Source of the DNA: Hymenobacter sp. DG25B
GTDB taxonomy: Bacteria; Bacteroidota; Bacteroidia; Cytophagales; Hymenobacteraceae
Reading direction: 5' to 3'
Length of the DNA: 64,000 nucleotides
Assembly (NCBI RefSeq): GCF_000801315.1
Contig: NZ_CP010054.1
Coordinates: forward strand, 2,914,001-2,978,000
Positions 8,334 to 17,195 of this stretch are shown here, piece after piece. The number at the start of each line of letters is the position of its first letter. Within the stretch, counting starts at the first letter, position 1. Below the pieces are notes generated by a model. The model saw only the letters and a list, made by a program, of their open reading frames with translations. It was not told where the DNA came from and did no database searches. Both the position numbers and the translations under genes were made by a program.

Positions 8334-10166
8334 ATGAGCCCTATCTACTCCCTGCAATGGGCCATTCCGGCGCATCCTGAATTTGACTTCTATACGCTAT
8401 TTTATGTCCTGGCTTTTGGGCTGAATCTGGGGTTATTGGTTTGGGAAGGGCGGCGGCGCGGCTATCCGCAACGCGCCTGGCTGGTGTTGCTGGCCTGCAC
8501 CACCCTCATGTTTATTCTGGGTACCAAGCTACTGGCCTTTTCCGGACCGGAGTGGCGGGCCCTGCTGCATACCGGGCACTGGCCCGACTCGGAGGCGCGC
8601 ACCGTGTTGGGCGGCGCCATGGCCGGCACGCTCACCCTCCTGCTTTTGCGCCGCCCGTTTGGGTTCAGCTGGCACGTGTTTGATGCCTTTACGCTGCCCA
8701 TGTGCGCGGCGCTTATGGTGCAATGTGTGGGCTGCACGCTCACGGGCTGCTGCTTTGGCGAACTGACGCACGGCAGCTGGGGCCTCACCTACCCGCCCGA
8801 TACCCTGCCGTATCTGTGGCAGGTTTCCCGGGGGTTGATTCCTGCCGGGGCCGCCCATTCGTTGCCCGTGCACCCTACGCAATTATATTCTCTGGTACTT
8901 TGCGGTGTGGTGGGGGTAGTTTTGATTGTTACCCGGCACCGGCCCTGGCCTGGCGGCAGCCGCCGCCTGCTGCACCTGGGCCTGCTGCTGGCAGGCCGCC
9001 TGCTTATCGAGTTCTGGCGCAACCCAGCCGGCGAGCAGGTGGGAGCTGCTATTCAGACGCACGGTGGCCTGGCCCTCAAACAGGTACAATGGGTGCTACT
9101 GCTGCTTGCCCCGCTGCTGCTGGGCATTTGGGCGCTGCTGATTCGCAGGGCGGCCCAGCCCGAGCGGGTGCCTGTTAATCATTCCGTGCGCAACCTGCTG
9201 GCTGTGGCCGGCCTGCTGCTTCTCACCGCCTGGCTGGGCCAGTGGGCGCTTACTCTGCCCGAGATATTGGTAGTAAAGGCATTGCTGCTGGCCGTGCTGG
9301 CAATGGAAGGCAGCGCCCTGCTGCTGGGTGCCTCTGGGACCCTACGCCCCTACCGCGTAGCCTGGCCGCTGGGTCTGGCGGGCTCCGTATTTCTCCTTAC
9401 CAGTCAGATTCCCATTGACTCAGCCCACACCGCTCCCAATAAGTACTACACTTTGTCGGCGGCCTGGAGCCATGGTACCTTTCAGCGGCAGCAGAATATC
9501 AATGGTGGCTGCGGGGGCAGTAGCCCACTATTGCCGTACCAGCATCAGTATACCACCGCCACCCTGGACGCATCCCATACCAGTCTGCCCGTCCTCAATG
9601 CGGCGGGCAAGATGCAAAAGGAAGAAACCACCTGGGGGCTGCGCCTGCACGCCGGCGCCGACCAGCAAACTCAGCTCTACACCGATTCGCTCTATGCCCC
9701 TTACACCGGCAAAAAGCGCACTTTTCTCTTCGCCGTTAATCCTTACTGGCAAGGCGACCGGCGCTATTACGGTTTGGGAGTCGGAATGCTTCTCGGCAAC
9801 CTGGGCTACCATAAGATTAATTCCGGCGATGAGTTCAGTGTATTGGATGTGCAGTTTTCCGCTCGTGTGGGTTCGCGCCAGTCTGTATTTGCGCAGGCCG
9901 ATTATAATTACCTGGGCTATGGCATGGCAAACCCACAGCACCGGATAGGGCTGGGCACCGGCTTTGGCGGCACGCGCTGGCGCCTGCTGGCCGGGGGTGC
10001 CCGGTCCAAGGATTACGATATGATGCCGGGCGCTACCCGCTGGTCGGGATTTGCGGAGGCGCGGGGGCAAGTGGATCTGCACTGGAGCGCGGGGGCCTTT
10101 ACGTTGTTTGGCAACCGGCAGCAGCGGCAGGTGGGCATTCAGCTTAGCCGCCGCTTTGGGCAATAA
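8334..10166 (+). CDS. Lgt-like membrane protein fused to a beta-rich C-terminal domain
   Basis: 610 residues. Residues 1 to about 275 resemble prolipoprotein diacylglyceryl transferase: several helices, GCTLTGCCFGE (134-143), HPTQLY (180-185) and GRLLIEFWR (221-229). The usual H-G-G-L motif is replaced by GGAMAG, and the R/N residues of the Lgt signature are absent, so classical Lgt activity is doubtful. Two or three further helices end near 361. A region of about 250 residues follows, rich in alternating hydrophobic and polar strands with many Gly and Tyr, ending RRFGQ like an outer-membrane barrel. This combination is unusual. There is no partner gene on the same strand, and a 260-base AT-rich leader precedes the ATG. 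Confidence 0.7.
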   Translation: MSPIYSLQWAIPAHPEFDFYTLFYVLAFGLNLGLLVWEGRRRGYPQRAWLVLLACTTLMFILGTKLLAFSGPEWRALLHTGHWPDSEARTVLGGAMAGTLTLLLLRRPFGFSWHVFDAFTLPMCAALMVQCVGCTLTGCCFGELTHGSWGLTYPPDTLPYLWQVSRGLIPAGAAHSLPVHPTQLYSLVLCGVVGVVLIVTRHRPWPGGSRRLLHLGLLLAGRLLIEFWRNPAGEQVGAAIQTHGGLALKQVQWVLLLLAPLLLGIWALLIRRAAQPERVPVNHSVRNLLAVAGLLLLTAWLGQWALTLPEILVVKALLLAVLAMEGSALLLGASGTLRPYRVAWPLGLAGSVFLLTSQIPIDSAHTAPNKYYTLSAAWSHGTFQRQQNINGGCGGSSPLLPYQHQYTTATLDASHTSLPVLNAAGKMQKEETTWGLRLHAGADQQTQLYTDSLYAPYTGKKRTFLFAVNPYWQGDRRYYGLGVGMLLGNLGYHKINSGDEFSVLDVQFSARVGSRQSVFAQADYNYLGYGMANPQHRIGLGTGFGGTRWRLLAGGARSKDYDMMPGATRWSGFAEARGQVDLHWSAGAFTLFGNRQQRQVGIQLSRRFGQ

Positions 10167-10169
10167 CGG

Positions 10170-10400
10170 CTAGCTGCCCAGCCGGCGCACCAGCCACATA
10201 ATCAGGCTGATCAATAAGCTCACCAGCAGCATAGAAGCCAGCGGCATATAGAACCGGAAGCCCGGCCGCTCCACCCGAATATCACCGGGCAGGCGCCCAA
10301 ACCAGTTCAGCGCACTACCACCGCCCAGCCAGATAAAAGCACCCAGCAGCGCCAGGCCCAGACCAAGCATCACGAAGAGCTTACCGATTTGAGGAGACAT
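10170..10400 (-). CDS. DUF2905 small membrane protein
   Basis: 76 residues with two membrane helices (about 7-26 and 50-70) separated by the family motif FGRLPGDIRVER. The function is unknown. The ATG at 10400 gives the standard N-terminus SPQIGKLFVMLG; a longer frame to 10457 would add residues encoded across an inverted repeat and is rejected. It is the last gene of a minus-strand run and ends four bases from the stop of the convergent Lgt-like gene. Confidence 0.85.
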   Translation of the reverse strand: MSPQIGKLFVMLGLGLALLGAFIWLGGGSALNWFGRLPGDIRVERPGFRFYMPLASMLLVSLLISLIMWLVRRLGS

Positions 10401-10414
10401 AGATGGTGAAAAGC

Positions 10415-10459
10415 AGATGCACCCGCTTCGTACGCAGGGCGCGCCAAACGGGTGCATCT
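10415..10459 (-). terminator. Hairpin between transglutaminase-like gene and DUF2905 gene
   Basis: Perfect 11-bp arms AGATGCACCCG (10415-10425) and complement (10449-10459) close a 23-base loop. On the minus strand it lies after the stop of the transglutaminase-like gene and just before the DUF2905 start. There is no clear T-run, so it could also act as 5' UTR structure. Confidence 0.45.
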
Positions 10460-10493
10460 ACTGAAGGCTATTGGGCCGTTGCCTAGCGGCTGA

Positions 10494-11603
10494 CTACTCA
10501 GGTTTGGCGTAGAAAGCCTCTAACGAGCGGGTGTACAGGCAGTAGTTAATAGGATTGTTCACTTGAAAAATGGTGGGCTCTTTGGCGCCGGCGGGCACCA
10601 GCATGAGGCTGCCCTTGCCGTTTATCTTGGTGCGCTCTAGCCCCTGCCCTTCGCGGTTGTCAAACTTCACATCCAGATAGTACAGGTAGGGCGCAATCCA
10701 GTTTACGTAGCCCCTTTTGCTGACACCCGACAGGCTCCTGATTTCCAGGTCTTTATAATTACGGGCAATGGCCTGTTGAAACTCCACCGCATTCAGCGGC
10801 TTACCGCGCAGCACGGGCATCACATCCCACTGCCCATCCAGTAGCACCCATTTTTGCTGGTCGGGCAGCCAGGTTTCCAGCAGCACGTGGCCGGCCCCAC
10901 TTTCGGTGGTTTCTACGTCCTTGGTTTTCAGGGCCAGCACCCGCGACTTCAGCCCGTAGGCATTCAGGCAGGAGGTGGCTACAATGCCGTACTCCACGCA
11001 GCGGAACTGCTTGCCCAGCTTCACTTCTTCCAGAATGGTAAGCGCATCGTTTTTAGTGGGCTGGTTGCTGCCGTTGTGGTCCCATTGCTGATGCACCCAG
11101 TGCAGCAGGCGCAGCGCCCGCTCGGTGTCGTTTTGGGCGCCCTGCACCACGGCATCCAGGTTGTACTGTTGGCGCAGCTGGGTGAGGAAGGTATTATTCT
11201 GGCCGGCTTCATACCGAATTGTGAGTGGCGCGGCCGGGCGCGCTTTGTCAAAGCGCAGCGGCTCCACGGCAAAGCCGGTGGCGCGCAGCTCCGTCAGTGC
11301 GTAGCGGCCATCATCGAGCAGAACGTAAAAGCGTTGGGTAGTGCCGGGCTTCAGCGTATAGCGAATAGAGTCCTGGTCGGTGCGGAATACCACGGATTCT
11401 TTGGCTGCGTGCAGGGTCAGCGGTAGCACGTCAGGGCTGGTTTCGGGGGCTATGCGCCATTCGCCTTTCACCCAATCCTGGCCCAGGCGGTAGTCGGCCT
11501 GCGGCTGGTGCGCTTTGATGACGGGCAGCCCCTGATAGGTGGCAGATTGCGCAACGGCAGTGCCACTAGCTAGCAGCAGGCCATACAGCAAAAGAGGTTT
11601 CAT
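10494..11603 (-). CDS. Secreted transglutaminase-like (cysteine protease fold) protein
   Basis: 369 residues with a cleavable signal peptide (MKPLLLYGLLLASGTAVAQ). The catalytic triad of the transglutaminase-core superfamily is readable: C202 in FRCVEYG, H239 in GAGHVLLE and D256 in LLDGQWD. The first 130 residues are a beta-rich N-terminal domain. In bacteria this fold is more often a peptidase or scaffold than a true cross-linking enzyme. I chose the ATG at 11603 because it opens directly on the signal peptide; the frame to 11711 adds an unlikely extension. Its periplasmic location is inferred. Confidence 0.82.
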   Translation of the reverse strand: MKPLLLYGLLLASGTAVAQSATYQGLPVIKAHQPQADYRLGQDWVKGEWRIAPETSPDVLPLTLHAAKESVVFRTDQDSIRYTLKPGTTQRFYVLLDDGRYALTELRATGFAVEPLRFDKARPAAPLTIRYEAGQNNTFLTQLRQQYNLDAVVQGAQNDTERALRLLHWVHQQWDHNGSNQPTKNDALTILEEVKLGKQFRCVEYGIVATSCLNAYGLKSRVLALKTKDVETTESGAGHVLLETWLPDQQKWVLLDGQWDVMPVLRGKPLNAVEFQQAIARNYKDLEIRSLSGVSKRGYVNWIAPYLYYLDVKFDNREGQGLERTKINGKGSLMLVPAGAKEPTIFQVNNPINYCLYTRSLEAFYAKPE

Positions 11604-11723
11604 GCGGATTATGAAATATAGGTTTAGCCGCATAGAGGACCTTAATTCGAAAATCGTTGCCTCGGGGGTCAGGATTTCTTTGGCCTTGTAGCCTGGAGCC
11701 GGGCAAAACAATTTGCCTCAGGC

Positions 11724-11996
11724 TTAGCCAAGCAAGGCGAAAAACACCACGGTTACCGCCACCACTATCAGCACATACGCCCCCAGCGCCCACCATTCGG
11801 CCCGCTGCCGGAAATCATACGGGAAGCGCTGCCCGATGCGCTGCTGCACCCATACGGACGCCATGAAGCCGATAAAAACTATAGCCAGCGCCACCTGGGT
11901 GGGCAGCAGCTGCCGGAACATCAGCAGCAAAGCCAGCAGCGGCAACAATCCCACGAGGTAGCCCAGCAGTCGGGCAGTAAATAAGTTGGTTAGCAT
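11724..11996 (-). CDS. Small membrane protein of unknown function
   Basis: 90 residues with three hydrophobic stretches (about 10-25, 30-50 and 72-90) and a charged segment QQRIGQRFPYDFRQR between the second and third. I recognise no family. The ATG at 11996 lies 10 bases after the stop of topB on the same strand, so it is probably cotranscribed with topoisomerase III, perhaps only by position. A longer frame to 12032 would overlap topB and is not favoured. Confidence 0.6.
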   Translation of the reverse strand: MLTNLFTARLLGYLVGLLPLLALLLMFRQLLPTQVALAIVFIGFMASVWVQQRIGQRFPYDFRQRAEWWALGAYVLIVVAVTVVFFALLG

Positions 11997-12006
11997 AACG
12001 CGGTGG

Positions 12007-14553
12007 TTAGTTTTTCTCGAATACGGGCTCAATCCGGCCTTCGGCTCCTATCTGCAAGGCAGCCTCGTAGCGGTTGCCGGTTTTGGCGGAAACGAAACCC
12101 CGGATAACACCGGTTTTGCCCTTGCGCAGCAGCTGGTTCATCTGCGTATCGCTCAGGGTTTTACCGCCCCACTCAAACGGCACCCGGAACTGGCAGTCCT
12201 CGCGGAAGCGCGAGCAGCCCCAGGCCGCTTTGCCCTTCAGCATAGTGCCCAGGCGGCACACGGGGCACGGAATCTGGCCGGGGTCGGTGGCGGTGGTGGG
12301 CTTGTTTTCGGCGGCGCGGGCCAGCTCCAGGGTGCGCTGGGGCGTGAGGCGGATGGCAGCGTCGAACTTGTTGCCAGCCTCATCCAGGAAGCCTTTCATC
12401 ACCTGCGTGCGGCCTTTTTTGAGCAGGTCACCTACCTGCTTATCGGTAATCTTCTTGCCTTCGAACTCGGTGGGCAGGCGGAACAGGCAGTTTTCCCGGA
12501 AGCGAGAGCAGCCAAATGCCGTTTTGCCGCGCAGTACGTGGCCGCTGCCGCAGGCCGGGCACGCCCCCAGCGCGCCGGGAATAGCCGGCGTGGCGGCGGC
12601 TTTCGGCGGATTAGCCTTGGCGGCGGCTCCGGCCTTCTGTCCCGTTAAATCGGCCAGCTCCGTCTTATGGATGCTGATGCCGCGGCCCGAGCCATCCTGC
12701 TTTACTTCCAGCACCATTTCCCGCACCAGCCCTTTCAGCTCATCCAGAAACTGCCCGGCGTCCAGCTGGCCGCCCTCAATCTGGCGCAGCTTCCGCTCCC
12801 ACTGTCCCGTCAGCTCCGCCGATTTCAGGGTGGGGTTGCGGATGAGGCCAATGAGCTCTACGCCGGTAGCGGTGGGTACAATGCGCTTTTTCTCCCGTAC
12901 AATGTAGCCGCGCTTAAACAGCGTTTCGATGATGGCGGCGCGGGTACTGGGCCGCCCAATACCGTTTTCCTTCATAGCCTGGCGCAGCTCTTCGTCGTCT
13001 ACGTTACGGCCGGCGGTTTCCATGCCGCGCAGCAGCATAGCTTCGGTGTACTCGCGCGGGGGCTGGGTTACTTTCTGATCCAGGCGGGGCTTGTGCGGGC
13101 CGCTTTCGCCTTTTTCGAAGGCGGGCAGCACGGTATTCACCACATCATCGTCGCCCTCGGTGGCGGCTTTGGGCGTGGACGGCGCCTGCTGCTCCTCCGG
13201 GTTGCCATATACCACGCGCCAGCCCGGGTTCAGAATCTGGCGGCCCCGCACCCGAAACAGATACCCGGCTGCTTCGGCCAGCACCGTAGTGTTGGACACT
13301 TCGCAATCGGGGTAAAAAGCCGCCAGAAAGCGCCGCACAATGATATCGTACACGCTTTGCTCGAAGCTGCCTAAACCGCCCGCACTGGCGCCGGTGGGAA
13401 TAATGGCGTGGTGGTCGGTTACTTTATTATTGTTGAAGACCTTGGTGCTCTTCTTGATTTTGTTGGCCAGCAGCGGCTGCGTGAGGCTACGGTAGGCGCC
13501 CAGCCCCTGCAGAATACCGGGTATTTTGGCATACTGATCATCGGGCAGGAAGGTGGTGTCTACGCGCGGGTAGCTGACCACTTTCTTCTCGTAGAGGCTC
13601 TGCACGGTTTTAAGCGTGTCTTCGGCTGAGAGGCCCAGCTGGTTGTTGCACTGCACCTGCAGGGAAGTCAGGTCGAAGAGGGAAGGCGGCGTTTCCAGCG
13701 CTTTCTTGATTTCGACACCCGTTACGGTAAGCGGCACATCCTTTACGGCGGCCATGGCCACATCGGCCTCTTCCTGACTTACGAAGTAGCCGCGGGCCTT
13801 CAGGCGCGCTTTTTCATCGGGCTCATCGTCCTCGGCCTTGCCTTTTTTAACGGGCGCTACGTGGCTGAACAGGGTGCCCCGGTACTCGGTGCGCAGCACC
13901 CAATACGGCTCCGGCTTGAAGTTGCGGATTTCGTGGTAGCGGTCTACCAGCAGGGCCAGCGTAGGGGTTTGCACGCGCCCAATGCTAAGCACCTGGCGCT
14001 GGCCGGGAGCATATTTCAGCGTAAACAGGCGCGTGGCGTTCAGGCCCAGCAGCCAGTCGCCGGCGGCACGGCTTTTACCGGCCTGGTACAGGTTGTCGAA
14101 CTCCGAGCCCTCGCGCAGGTTGGCAAAGCCCTGGCGAATAGCCTCTTCCGTTAAAGATGAAATCCAGAGGCGCTTGAAGGGCTTGCGGTATTTGGCTTCC
14201 ATCAGCACCCAGCGCTGAATTACCTCCCCTTCCTGGCCGGCATCGCCGCAGTTAATGACTTCCTCGGCAGAAGCCAGCAGGTTTTTGATGACGTTGAACT
14301 GCCGCACCACCCCGTCGTCGCGGCGCATGAGCTTGATGCCGAACGACTCGGGCAGCATGGGCAAATCATGAATGCTCCAACGCTTCCACTCGGGGCGGTA
14401 ATCCTCAGGCTCGCGCAGCTGGCAAAAGTGCCCGAACGTCCAGGTTACCTGGTAGCCATTGCCCTCAAAATAGCCATCCATTTTGCGGCTGGCACCCAAC
14501 ACATGGGCAATTTCGCGGGCTACGCTGGGTTTTTCGGCAATACAAACTTTCAC
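12007..14553 (-). CDS. topB: DNA topoisomerase III (type IA)
   Basis: Relaxes and decatenates DNA through a 5'-phosphotyrosine intermediate. The 848 residues contain the Toprim domain (IAEKPSVAREIA at the start, later NCGDAGQEGEVIQRW), the DNA gate with LSIGRVQTPTLALLVDR, and the active-site tyrosine near residue 327 in SYPRVDTTFL. The tail carries two copies of a module made of a CPxC zinc ribbon, GCSRFR and a short lysine-rich segment, which is common in topoisomerases of this phylum. The start is GTG at 14553. A TATCTTTG -7 element lies at 14617-14624. The downstream small membrane-protein gene is close enough to share the transcript. Confidence 0.95.
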   Translation of the reverse strand: MKVCIAEKPSVAREIAHVLGASRKMDGYFEGNGYQVTWTFGHFCQLREPEDYRPEWKRWSIHDLPMLPESFGIKLMRRDDGVVRQFNVIKNLLASAEEVINCGDAGQEGEVIQRWVLMEAKYRKPFKRLWISSLTEEAIRQGFANLREGSEFDNLYQAGKSRAAGDWLLGLNATRLFTLKYAPGQRQVLSIGRVQTPTLALLVDRYHEIRNFKPEPYWVLRTEYRGTLFSHVAPVKKGKAEDDEPDEKARLKARGYFVSQEEADVAMAAVKDVPLTVTGVEIKKALETPPSLFDLTSLQVQCNNQLGLSAEDTLKTVQSLYEKKVVSYPRVDTTFLPDDQYAKIPGILQGLGAYRSLTQPLLANKIKKSTKVFNNNKVTDHHAIIPTGASAGGLGSFEQSVYDIIVRRFLAAFYPDCEVSNTTVLAEAAGYLFRVRGRQILNPGWRVVYGNPEEQQAPSTPKAATEGDDDVVNTVLPAFEKGESGPHKPRLDQKVTQPPREYTEAMLLRGMETAGRNVDDEELRQAMKENGIGRPSTRAAIIETLFKRGYIVREKKRIVPTATGVELIGLIRNPTLKSAELTGQWERKLRQIEGGQLDAGQFLDELKGLVREMVLEVKQDGSGRGISIHKTELADLTGQKAGAAAKANPPKAAATPAIPGALGACPACGSGHVLRGKTAFGCSRFRENCLFRLPTEFEGKKITDKQVGDLLKKGRTQVMKGFLDEAGNKFDAAIRLTPQRTLELARAAENKPTTATDPGQIPCPVCRLGTMLKGKAAWGCSRFREDCQFRVPFEWGGKTLSDTQMNQLLRKGKTGVIRGFVSAKTGNRYEAALQIGAEGRIEPVFEKN

Positions 14554-14616
14554 TATTCGCTGATTCTCACGGATGATGACGCTGAGCCCGCACAGACAAG
14601 CTCAGTGGGGAATCAA

Positions 14617-14624
14617 CAAAGATA
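14617..14624 (-). promoter_or_regulatory. Bacteroidota -7 element for topB
   Basis: The minus strand reads TATCTTTG, matching TAnnTTTG, 64 bases before the topB start. No convincing TTTG is seen at the usual -33 distance, so the call rests on the -7 match and its position. Confidence 0.5.
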
Positions 14625-14691
14625 ACCGGATAAAAAGTCCGTTTAAAGCTGCTACCGCAACATCGGAAAAACACGGGCAGCAGGTCACAAA

Positions 14692-14719
14692 AAAGCGGCT
14701 CGCCAAGGCGAGCCGCTTT
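14692..14719 (-). terminator. Rho-independent terminator of the DUF1573 gene
   Basis: A 13-bp perfect stem (AAAGCGGCTCGCC and complement) closes a 2-base loop; on the minus strand a run of T residues follows. It is downstream of the DUF1573 stop at 14816. Confidence 0.8.
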
Positions 14720-14738
14720 GTATAAGGAATCCTTTTCT

Positions 14739-14801
14739 GAGCGCAGCGCGGAATCTGAGTTTCTCTTATGTAAGAATTACCCCAGATTCCGCGCTGCGCT
14801 C
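14739..14801. repeat. Intergenic inverted repeat (TGTCAT-type)
   Basis: Perfect 19-bp arms at 14739-14757 and 14783-14801 (GAGCGCAGCGCGGAATCTG). The right flank continues GGAATGACA to about 14810, giving the same TGTCATTCCGAG-type end as related elements in the window. It sits between a terminator and the DUF1573 stop codon. Confidence 0.8.
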
Positions 14802-14815
14802 GGAATGACAGGTTT

Positions 14816-15355
14816 TTAGGATTTCTTCTTGTGCTTGGCTTTGATTTTAGCGTCGCCGAGCTTGGTCTTTTGCTTGGCGTCCACGTCAGCAGAGGTAGAT
14901 ACATCCGTTTTGGCGGGCGCGGCCGAGGCCTGCGTCATGCTGGCGGCATCTTTTACCTCGCCTACCAGGGCCACCATAGTGTTGCCGGCCGAGGAGTTGG
15001 ATTCAATGGTCAGCACTTTGTTCTGCATGCCCATTTTGCCCATGCTGTTGAACTTGGCCGTGATAGTGCCGGACTTGCCGGGCATGATGGGCTCCCGCGT
15101 CCAGTCCGGGGTGGTGCAGCCGCAGCTTACGCCAATGTTGGAGATAATGAGCGGGGCGGTGCCCGTGTTCTTGAACTTGAAGGTATGGTCTACGATGTCG
15201 CCTTGTTTGATAACGCCGAAATCGTACTTCATTTCCTCAAACTGAATCAGCGGGCCGGCCACTTTTTCCTGAGCGGGCGCCGTTGCGGCAGTCTGCGCGT
15301 GGGCCGCAAAACCGCCCAGCGTGAGCGACAAGGCCAGAACAAGTACTTTTTTCAT
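14816..15355 (-). CDS. DUF1573 secreted protein
   Basis: 179 residues with a signal peptide (MKKVLVLALSLTLGGFAAHAQ). Residues 35-135 form the DUF1573 immunoglobulin-like domain, shown by FGVIKQGD, HTFKFKNTG, the conserved VSCGCTTPDW and PGKSGTI. The last 45 residues are Ala/Lys-rich and low in complexity. Such proteins are common in Bacteroidota envelopes; their precise role is unknown. A well-formed promoter lies upstream (15387-15416) and a strong terminator downstream, so the gene is probably a single transcription unit. Confidence 0.9.
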   Translation of the reverse strand: MKKVLVLALSLTLGGFAAHAQTAATAPAQEKVAGPLIQFEEMKYDFGVIKQGDIVDHTFKFKNTGTAPLIISNIGVSCGCTTPDWTREPIMPGKSGTITAKFNSMGKMGMQNKVLTIESNSSAGNTMVALVGEVKDAASMTQASAAPAKTDVSTSADVDAKQKTKLGDAKIKAKHKKKS

Positions 15356-15386
15356 GACTGGGGATAGTTTGTGAAGTTGAATTAAT

Positions 15387-15416
15387 CAAAAATACGGGTT
15401 TTGCCGGGCAGGCCAA
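15387..15416 (-). promoter_or_regulatory. Bacteroidota promoter of the DUF1573 gene
   Basis: The minus strand reads TTG (15414-15416), 19 bases, then TATTTTTG (15387-15394), matching the TTTG-N19-TAnnTTTG pattern. The start codon is 32 bases downstream. Confidence 0.7.
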
Positions 15417-15545
15417 TTATCCTGCCAGTTTTCCGGGTATTTATTATGACTTATAAGTTACTGGTTTGTACGCAGCAATGCATAATTGGCCGGGAAAGAA
15501 TTAACAGGCATCCACTACTGACATGCTCCCACAGGTAGCAGCTGC

Positions 15546-17033
15546 TTACTCCGCCAGCATTTTAGGGTTGAAATTCAGCAGAAACAGCTGCTCTGAGGAC
15601 CGGGTGACGGCGGTATACAGCCAGCGGGCAAACTCAGAATTCACCATATCTTCCTTCAGGTAGCCGTGGTCTACGAAAACGGCCTGCCACTGGCCGCCCT
15701 GCGCCTTGTGGCAGGTAAGCGCATAAGCAAACTTCACCTGCAGGGCATTCAGGAAGGGGTCTTTACGCAGACCAGCGGCCCGGTCCTTTTTCTTTTCCAG
15801 GTGGGCGTAGTCGGCATTGATGGCCTGGTAGAGGGCGTTGCTGCGGTCGGCGGGCAGGGCCGGGCTTTCCGTGTGCAGGGTATCCAGCAGCAGCTTTACT
15901 TCAATATCGGGCTCGTCCGGGTAGTCTACCAGCCGCACGCGGGCATCGGCAAACCGGAAGCCGAATTCCTCGGTGCGCCGGATGATTTTGACCACCTGCA
16001 CAAAGTCGCCGTTGGCCAGAAAGCCAATTTCCGAGTCCTTGGGCAGCCAGAAATAGTTGTTGCGCACCACCATCAGGTAGTCGCCGGATTCGATTTCATC
16101 TTCCGCATCAAACAGAATACGGCGGATAAACTGGTTGTACTGGTTGGCGTTCTTGTTGGAACGACAGATGATGGTGGTGTTTTCGTGCCCGTAGTTTTTG
16201 TAGGCCCAGCGCAGGCCATCCTCCAGCTTGTCGCCGTTCATCTTAAAGATATCGGGGTAGCCTTTGGTGTGGAACTGAATGTTGGGATGCTCCTCCCGTA
16301 GCTCTTCCCGCAACGTGGTGGCGTTCATCAGAATACCCGAGGCCTCGGCCTGGCGCATCACCTGGCGCAGCTCCACGGAGCTGACGGTAGCCCGGAAGCG
16401 GTGCGCCAGCAACTCAGGGTCCAAGGCCGGGGACAGCAGCTGGCCCACGGGCGGCAGCTGGGCCGTATCGCCAATAAGCAGCAGGCGGTTGGTGGGCTTT
16501 TCGAACACGTAGCCCATCAAATCATCCAGCAGACCGTTTTCGCCGAAGGCTTTTTCGTCTGATATCATGGAGGCTTCGTCCACGATGTAGAGCATATCGG
16601 CGGTGCGGTTGGGCTGGCGCTGGAAGGAAAGCCGCTCCGAAGGCGTGCCGCTGGTTTGGCGGTATATTTTCTTGTGAATGGTGCTGGCTGCCACGCCGGA
16701 ATAAGTGCCCATTACCTTGGCCGCCCGGCCGGTAGGCGCCATAAGGGTATACTTGCGCTGGCGGCTGTAGAGCCACTGCACCAGGGCGCTTACCACGGTG
16801 GTTTTGCCGGTGCCGGCGTAGCCGCGAAGCACAAACACCTTGCGGCCCGGCAGCTCATCGCGCAGAAACTCATCCAGCTGAAAAAACAGCGTGGCCTGGT
16901 CCTGCGTGGGCTCATAGGGGAAAAAGTCGCGGACGGAGGGGTTCTTACGGAGAGCATAGCAGGGAAATCTATGCAACAAAGTTACGCCGGATTCAGGTCC
17001 TGCGCTTGCAAAGGATATTGCGCAGGAAACCAT
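15546..17033 (-). CDS. RecD-like superfamily 1 DNA helicase
   Basis: ATP-dependent 5'-3' helicase-like protein of about 495 residues, without RecB/RecC partners nearby. Motifs: Walker A GYAGTGKTT (71-79), MAPTGRAAKV, the Walker B-type IVDEASM, LLLIGDTAQLPPVG, and the C-terminal UvrD-like part ending YALTCHKAQGGQW and WLYTAVTRS. The start is uncertain. The ATG at 17033 gives an unusual Ser/Cys-rich extension before the conserved DFFPYEPTQDQA. A TAACTTTG element (16977-16984) lies inside this extension, yet I see no in-frame ATG or GTG between it and the conserved region. Alternative TTG starts are at 16979 and 16976. Confidence 0.88.
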   Translation of the reverse strand: MVSCAISFASAGPESGVTLLHRFPCYALRKNPSVRDFFPYEPTQDQATLFFQLDEFLRDELPGRKVFVLRGYAGTGKTTVVSALVQWLYSRQRKYTLMAPTGRAAKVMGTYSGVAASTIHKKIYRQTSGTPSERLSFQRQPNRTADMLYIVDEASMISDEKAFGENGLLDDLMGYVFEKPTNRLLLIGDTAQLPPVGQLLSPALDPELLAHRFRATVSSVELRQVMRQAEASGILMNATTLREELREEHPNIQFHTKGYPDIFKMNGDKLEDGLRWAYKNYGHENTTIICRSNKNANQYNQFIRRILFDAEDEIESGDYLMVVRNNYFWLPKDSEIGFLANGDFVQVVKIIRRTEEFGFRFADARVRLVDYPDEPDIEVKLLLDTLHTESPALPADRSNALYQAINADYAHLEKKKDRAAGLRKDPFLNALQVKFAYALTCHKAQGGQWQAVFVDHGYLKEDMVNSEFARWLYTAVTRSSEQLFLLNFNPKMLAE

Positions 17034-17141
17034 GCGGCTGGTTTTCTTACCTGATCAGCCTGCCTGACCCCAAGGAAAACCGCTGCTGCCTAGCGCCAAG
17101 GCAACAGGGGCAAGAGGTGAAAACGCAGCAGCAGGAAAAGT

Positions 17142-17174
17142 AAAAAGGCCCGCTGAATCTCAGCGGGCCTTTTT
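17142..17174 (-). terminator. Terminator of the M36 peptidase gene
   Basis: A 15-bp perfect stem (AAAAAGGCCCGCTGA and complement) with a 3-base loop and T-runs on both sides, placed 22 bases after the peptidase stop on the minus strand. Confidence 0.85.
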
Positions 17175-17195
17175 ATAAAACAGGTAGAAAGCAGG

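Noticed and set aside
12667..13374. A plus-strand frame of 235 codons
   Set aside because: It lies wholly antisense to topB, and the protein has no recognisable domain.
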